Source: Dryocosmus kuriphilus (taxonomy: Eukaryota > Arthropoda > Insecta > Hymenoptera > Cynipidae). From it: a DNA stretch of 64,000 bases. Each line of letters opens with the position of its first letter. The first letter of the stretch is position 1. This document shows, one piece after another, positions 58,835 to 64,000 of this stretch. The stretch is taken from the NCBI GenBank assembly GCA_038277395.1, contig CM076191.1, forward strand, positions 26,751,373 to 26,815,372, given 5' to 3'. The notes under the pieces were generated by a model, which saw nothing but the letters and a program-made list of their open reading frames with translations, searched no databases and had not been told where the DNA came from. The translations under genes and the position numbers were made by a program.

Positions 58835-59766
58835 AATATACATTAAACAATTTTGAAGCGACGTTAATCAACTTGTTGATAATTGACATGGAATTTGTCA
58901 ACGTTGCAAGAGGACGCCGATTTTGTGGGAAATACACTCATCTAATATTTTAAAGGCCAACAGGGGGTAACAACATGATAGCATACAAATAAATCTGCCC
59001 GCTTCGCGGGCACATTCTCATCGCGCGCTCCGCGCGAAGTATGAGCGCGCTTATTAAAAATTACAAAAAGAAATTATTTTACTTAAGGCTCTATCGCCCT
59101 TAAGGAATACATTCTCTTCGCGCTCGATAATTACATTTTTTAAAAACACATTGTAGATTGGTAAAGTTTTTTAGTGATTTTCCAAATTTTCACAATACAG
59201 GATTTTGATTCTTAAAAGTAAAACGATGAGTCTTATAAATAAATTTTGTAGCTCTTTCCAAGGTGAACAATTCTGCTTCTTAATATTTTCTCATATCTTG
59301 CATAGTTTTGCTGAAAAGAGGTTTCCTTTATATTTCATAACATATTTCACGAATAACTCAAAAACTACGCGTCTGATCAAAAAAAAATGATAGGAAGCAA
59401 ATTTGTAGATCTTTTTGAGGTGAACACCTTTGTTTATTATTATTTTCCGTATCTTGCATAGTTTGGGGCAAAAAAAAAAAAAGCATAAAAAAATTTTTTT
59501 GAAAATTTTGAAAAATTTTTTTTTGCTGTTGTTTTAGAGATACCACTTTGGTTTTTTCAGAAAAACATCTCTATACTGTCTACTACAACTCAAATTTTTG
59601 ATAAATTTTTTTATTGCCTGGAACATAGTTAAAAAAAATTAATATACGTAATGGCGTGCACAGTGCTCGATTTTTCAAAAAAATGAGCGAAGCGAAATAT
59701 CTCGTGATCAAAAAATTGATAGAAACACGATTCAAACGGCATTTTAAAACTGATTTAAATTTCGAT

Positions 59767-59847
59767 TATTCTTGTGAGGCCCCTAGCGTCTCACATAATC
59801 GCGCATCGGGGTGCTTTATTCTTGTGAGTCCCCTCGCCTCTCACATG
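59767..59847. repeat. two copies of a CCCCT-box palindrome shared with the DD41D TIR
   Basis: TTCTTGTGAGGCCCCTAGCG and TTCTTGTGAGTCCCCTCGCC repeat at about 50-bp spacing. GAGTCCCCTCGCCTCTCAC and CATCGGGGTGCTT are identical to the 42-bp unit in the DD41D TIRs (6200-6285 and 7545-7640). It lies between the transposase stop and the left TIR, and is absent from the right side. Confidence 0.75.
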
Positions 59848-59858
59848 TAGAAGATATC

Positions 59859-61911
59859 TCAATCTTCGCCACTGTCAGAGTCAATTACTGGTATGTAATT
59901 TTCTTTTTTAAATAAATCGCTCAGTATTTCTGCTGGTTTAAAAACTTTAGATAAATACCTTGCATAAGATAAGTAATAAACAATGGCTGCAATGTGAGAA
60001 CAGCAACCAACTGTTCTTCTACCGTTAGCACATTCACATGCATAATGTGTCAGACCCGAAACCCCAATACTGTTACGTTTATACCTTAAAAAACACCTAT
60101 ATGTTGTGCGAGAAATATGTCTGGATGGAACTTTTAACTTCAGCACATTTTTCTCATCTTTAACATATTCTATGTTTATTGTGCCATCTTTATTAACCAT
60201 TTCAGCTAAATATGAAACAGCTTGGGAGAGCTGATATGACCCAGTGAATATGATCTTAAGATATTTTTTTGTCATTTCCGGAAAGTCCAATAAGTCTTCA
60301 GATGTTATGCTTTGGAAAGGGAGTTTCTTTCGAAACCATCCTTTATCTTCAGCCTCAATAGCCAAAGTATTTTCGATAGGTTTTTGAATATGCATCCTCT
60401 GAACCACTTCATCCAAAACTTCTACATCTGAGTTTAATCTTTTTCCGAAAGTATTATTTAAAAATGAGGCAATTCTAAAGTAAATTCCTACTTTAGGTAA
60501 CAGCTTGTTATCAATCTTGTGATCAAGAAGGCGATACTTTTGTTTTATCATACCATGGACAGATTCAACTACCCAGCGAATTTTGGTAACAAAACGTGAC
60601 TGGTTAGACTCATCTGTCGTCAACTGTTTCCTCTTACCTTTTAAAGCAGGCATTAACACTTTAAACTTGCTTTCCTCTAAACTACATACAACATCACGAA
60701 ATCCGCGATCAAGTACAAAAGTATCACCTTCTTTTAAAAAGTTCAGAAGACCATTTGGATCTTCCAAAATATTTTCCAAAATTTCCGCGTCATTTACGTT
60801 TGAAAGGTATGGTCCAAGCATATCAATTACAAATCCGTCAGTAGTACAGATGGTGAACGGTTTGCAAAGGGGAACTTTCTTTTGACCAGAAAAAGATTTC
60901 CTTTGGTACTCATTGTTGGTACTTTTTTGGTGGCGTGCATAGGTACCATCACAAATTAAAAATAGAGAATAATTTGCATCAAACAGTCTCCTCGTCATTT
61001 CTGTAGTGTGATTCTTAACAAGATCATCTCTAGTTAAGGCATGTAGACCAAAATGTAATGGTAGGATATCTCTTTTCAAAAGATTTAATTACACTCGAAC
61101 AATAATCAGAAATTGATTGTTCATTTTCTAATTGAAAAACAGAACTGATTACTTTATTTGAGTTTCCCGTACGTAATTTAAATAGAAAAATAACCAAAGC
61201 TTGAATAACTATACGAGATGAACGGTTTCTTAGTGAAATCATCTGATCTTTTAAACTATTTAGTTGGTCCCAAGTCAAACCCGTAAAAACCTTAATTTCT
61301 TTTTCGGAGAGACTGCATTCACCGACTTTATCAAATAAAGTTGCATCGCATTTGATAGAAAGCGTTTCCATTACTTTGGATAACTCTAATACACTAAGAC
61401 TAGTTGTATTAGAGTGTACTTTCAGAAGCCCAAGATCTTCCTTGAAAATTCGGTTTTTAATTATATGGCTACTACAACACCGATTGCCAACCGGTATGTA
61501 AATTTTATTCTTTATATAAGATTGCATTCGAGCCTCTTCCGGAATTACAATAAGATTTTTTGTAGAATAACAGAAACAACAATATTTGTGCGTGGAAACA
61601 GTTCTCTGAAGTGGAATCTCAATATTTTCGACTTCCGGAACCGCTTTATTTCCTCTTGCATTAATTGAGAATGATGGATCAGAAGTATTTGTATCAGTTT
61701 CTGATTCAGAATCATCTGCGGGGTCTGTTTTTTTATAAACGCAAAGTCTGCATTTCATGCATAAGACATCGTCTAAAGATATTGTTTTTTTCAAAGTGAT
61801 CGAATAACAATTCGCGTCTTCTTCCATTTTTATTATTTTTTTCCTACCAGCCAGTCTCTTTAAAGAAAGGTTGCAGCCATCACACTTCAAATGCTTCAAA
61901 GCTGAAGACAT
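59859..61911 (-). CDS. DDE transposase with N-terminal Cys pairs and C-terminal SWIM finger (one frameshift)
   Basis: Start ATG at 61911 (MSSALKHLKCDGCNLSLKRL); about 684 codons to TAG 59859. The N-terminal part has C..C pairs (KCDGC, LCMKCRLC, KYCCFC) that look like zinc binding. Next comes a helical segment (TGLTWDQLNSLKDQM). The DDE_Tnp_4-like core has Asp in LICDGTYARHQKS, Asp in TFVLDRGFRDVV and Glu in RWVVESVHGMIKQKYRLL. The C-terminus has CECANGRRTVGCCSHIAAIV, a SWIM finger (CxC..CxH). The frame shifts by one between 61085 and 61030 (SFEKR to KRDILPLHFGL); otherwise it is open. A longer ATG at 62166 is in frame but lies in low-quality context. IS4/IS5-like class; exact superfamily not settled. 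Confidence 0.85.
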
Positions 61912-62586
61912 TTTAAAAAATAATAGTGTAAATAAATATATATATTTTTGCGTGAAGAATCGGGTAGGAAGGCTTGCGACGTGATTGGTACTCGCCAAAT
62001 GGAGATAACGAATCATAAGCTCGCGATCGACACGCCAGGCGCATTTTCGGCGAAAATAATCGTTAGAGATTTCCTTCTTTTTAGTTTCTGCGAATATTGA
62101 AATTCGGCGAAGATAGAAATCGTTACGATTCTCGGTTTTCTCTGCGTTCTTCATTCTTCTTTTCAACCGCTACTTATATTTCAGGAATTCTTGTCACTGT
62201 TTTTACATATTTATTTCAAACTTTGACCTTCAATTTAAAGGTTCAAATTTTCATTTTAATCAACCGGGCTGTTTTTCCATTATAGCGGTTTAAATCAATT
62301 CTAAAATGCCGTTTGAATCGTGTTTCTATCAATTTTTTGATCACGAGATATTTCGCTTCGCTCATTTTTTTGAAAAATCGAGCACTGTGCACGCCATTAC
62401 GTATATTAATTTTTTTCACTATGTTCCAGGCAATAAAAAAATTTATCAAAAATTTGAGTTGTAGTAGACAGTATAGAGATGTTTTTCTGAAAAAAACCAA
62501 AGTGGTATCTCTAAAACAGCAAAAAAAAATTTTTCAAAATTTTCAAAAAATTTTTTTTATGCTTTTTTTTTTGCCCGAAATTTTTT

Positions 62587-63084
62587 TTAATTTTTCTTTT
62601 AGTTCTCCGTAGTGGTCTTTAAAACACATATTTTTTTTTATCAAAATCGGTCAAGCGGTTTTCGAGAAAAATCACTTTTTTGTTTTTCCTTTCCCCCTCC
62701 ATATCTCCCACAAAAATGGTTTTTTTTAGATTGAAAATTGGTGTGGTTTCATACCGCATGGATACCAACTTATGGAAATAATTTAAGCTATATACGTGCG
62801 GGGGCCGTTTCCACATGCTTATTCCGCTAGGCCCTTTTTTAATTTTTGTTTTAGTTCTCCGTAGTGGTCTTTAAAACATATATTTTTTTTATCAAAATCG
62901 GTCACGCGGTTTTCGAGAAAAATCACTTTTTTCTTTTTCCTTTCCCCCTCCATATCTCCCACAAAAATGGTTTCTTTAGATTGAAAATTGGTGTGGTTTC
63001 ATACCATATGGATACCAACTTATGGAAATAATTTAAGCTATATACGTGCGGGGGCCGTTTTCACATGCTTATTCCGCTAGGCCC
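62587..63084. repeat. two 248-bp tandem units beside the SWIM-DDE element
   Basis: Each runs from AATTTTTSTTTTAGTTCTCC through ATCAAAATCGGTCA.GCGG and CATATCTCCCACAAAAATGG to CATGCTTATTCCGCTAGGCC, with few differences. They may be extra TIR units present on one side only, or a separate insertion in copy E. Confidence 0.75.
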
Positions 63085-63701
63085 TTTGAAAATCTTGATT
63101 TTTAATAACGTTTTATTGATTAAAACAAAAACCGTGCATTTTATCAAAAAATGGTTTAGACAAAATTTGTAGATCCTTTTAAATTGAACAACTTTGTTCT
63201 TTACCATTTTTCTTTATCTTGAATATTTTGGCGGGAAACCAGAGTTTTTAAATTTTAATAGCGTTTTCTTGATTAAAACAAAAACCGTTCATTTTATCAA
63301 AAAACGGTTAAAACAAAATTTGTAGATTTTTTTGAGATGAACAATTTTATTTTCTTATATTTCTTTGTATCTCTCATAGTTTAGCCGGAAAATGGATTTT
63401 TTGATTTTGTGAAAACCGTTTTTGATGGATAAAACCATAACCGTTGGTCAAAAACCGCTGGTTAACGAACTCGTCCTTTATTTTTATCCCTTAAAGAAGT
63501 GTACCAAAGCGCACTCCAATCGATTAGTCCTTCGAAAGTTATCGTGGGAACAGGCTCCAACGACGACGACGACAACAGACAGACATACACCGTCGTAAAA
63601 ACCGTCTTTTCGCATTCAGGAGGTCTCAAAACGTGGAGATTTCATGAAATACGCGAAAGTCAAATTTTACATAAATCTAATACTTTTTCTGATGAGAATG
63701 T

Positions 63702-63957
63702 AAAAGTATAGGAAGCAATTAAGAATATTTTATGAAGAGGTTATAATGACTTGCTTAAAGAGTTATAGAATCTGTCGAAGTTACAGACTTCTGGATCGGA
63801 ATCTATAGGTTCCTCCTTAAAAGTACATTAGCGGTAAATGCGCAACAGCCTGAATTTCTTTCGTATAGAATACTGATCATCGGTACACAGGCAAGAGTCT
63901 CAATTATATGATGCGTTAACCCAATATGTCCTTGAAAGGCAAATTGTTTCTAAAAAA
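63702..63957. other. short unique spacer
   Basis: No gene or repeat seen. Confidence 0.4.
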
Positions 63958-64000
63958 TCCGCCCGCTGCGCGGGCACATACTCATCGCGCGCTACGCGCG
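63958..64000 (-). mobile_element. short hairpin family, copy F (cut by window end)
   Basis: Starts TCCGCCCGCTGCGCGGGC then ACATACTCATCGCGCGCTAC, the 3' hairpin end of the family in minus orientation. Confidence 0.7.

Larger units (their letters stand above)
59466..62577 (-). mobile_element. DDE transposon with SWIM-domain transposase and about 300-bp TIRs
   Basis: Left TIR 59466-59765 and right TIR 62283-62577 are nearly identical inverted copies (GGGCAAAAAA end, ACCACTTTGGTTTTTTCAG, GCGTGCACAGTGCTCGATTT, GAGCGAAGCGAAATATCTCG). It is inserted into copy E. The target duplication is unclear because two extra 248-bp repeat units follow the right TIR. The nearly intact gene and matching TIRs suggest recent activity. 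Confidence 0.8.
58994..63701 (-). mobile_element. short hairpin family, copy E, split by a transposon
   Basis: The 3' part is 58994-59465 (TCTGCCCGCTTCGCGGGC hairpin, then direct repeats). The 5' part is about 63085-63701 (direct repeats, microsatellite 63555-63585, GATGAGAATGT end). Together they make one copy interrupted at the point where intact copies read CATAGTTTGGCGGGAAATTT. Confidence 0.75.

Noticed and set aside
60583..60885. Plus-strand ORF of 100 codons
   Set aside because: Antisense to the DDE core of the SWIM transposase.

Overview
This is a window of insect nuclear DNA, most likely from a hymenopteran with a repeat-rich genome. That assignment is an inference from the insect-type arrestin, the kinds of transposons and LINEs present, and the high A+T content. 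It contains one clearly recognisable host gene: the 3' half or more of a non-visual beta-arrestin (kurtz-type), on the minus strand at the left edge. Its four supported exons (1-81, 1253-1546, 2335-2710, 3246-3462) have canonical splice sites and matching phases. A second possible host exon lies at 56284-56477 (-), in a protein I do not recognise.

Almost everything else that can be identified is transposable-element DNA, often nested. From left to right: (1) 4486-8277, a DD41D mariner-like element with long tandem-built terminal inverted repeats (TIRs), into which copy A of a short non-autonomous family has inserted. (2) 8458-10460, a decayed Merlin (ISXO2-like) element. (3) 10996-21239, a 10-kb element with about 1-kb TIRs and an unreadable, homopolymer-rich core. 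(4) 22185-24770, an inverted-repeat element holding the RT end of a LINE. (5) 26894-28177, a DD34D mariner. (6) 31367-32955, an apparently intact tyrosine-recombinase (Crypton-like) gene with one intron, ending in a 0.2-kb near-perfect hairpin. (7) 36976-41367, a three-level nest: an element with GGGGCTGTGCAC ends, split by a hAT-like foldback with an 8-bp target duplication, split in turn by copy B. (8) 41492-42812, a second DD34D mariner. (9) 43656-45016, a GC-rich solo LTR containing a 118-121 bp minisatellite. (10) 46218-51187, a jockey-clade LINE interrupted by a TTAA-flanked MITE and by a Crypton fragment. (11) Copies C and D of the short family. (12) 58316-58834, a MITE. (13) 59466-62577, a nearly intact DDE transposon with a C-terminal SWIM zinc finger and about 300-bp TIRs, inserted into copy E. 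(14) Copy F, cut by the window end.

The most unusual theme is the short family (copies A-F). It has 11-bp subterminal inverted repeats, a GTC/GTT microsatellite near the 5' end, degenerate internal direct repeats, a cluster of GC-rich hairpins with GAA/GTA triloops near the 3' end, and insertion into T-runs. This is the architecture of DINE/HINE (non-autonomous Helentron) elements, although no autonomous partner is present. A second theme is that at least four unrelated DNA transposons here have long TIRs built from tandem repeats. The 12-21 kb core may be a poor-quality assembly stretch, so gene calls there would not be safe.
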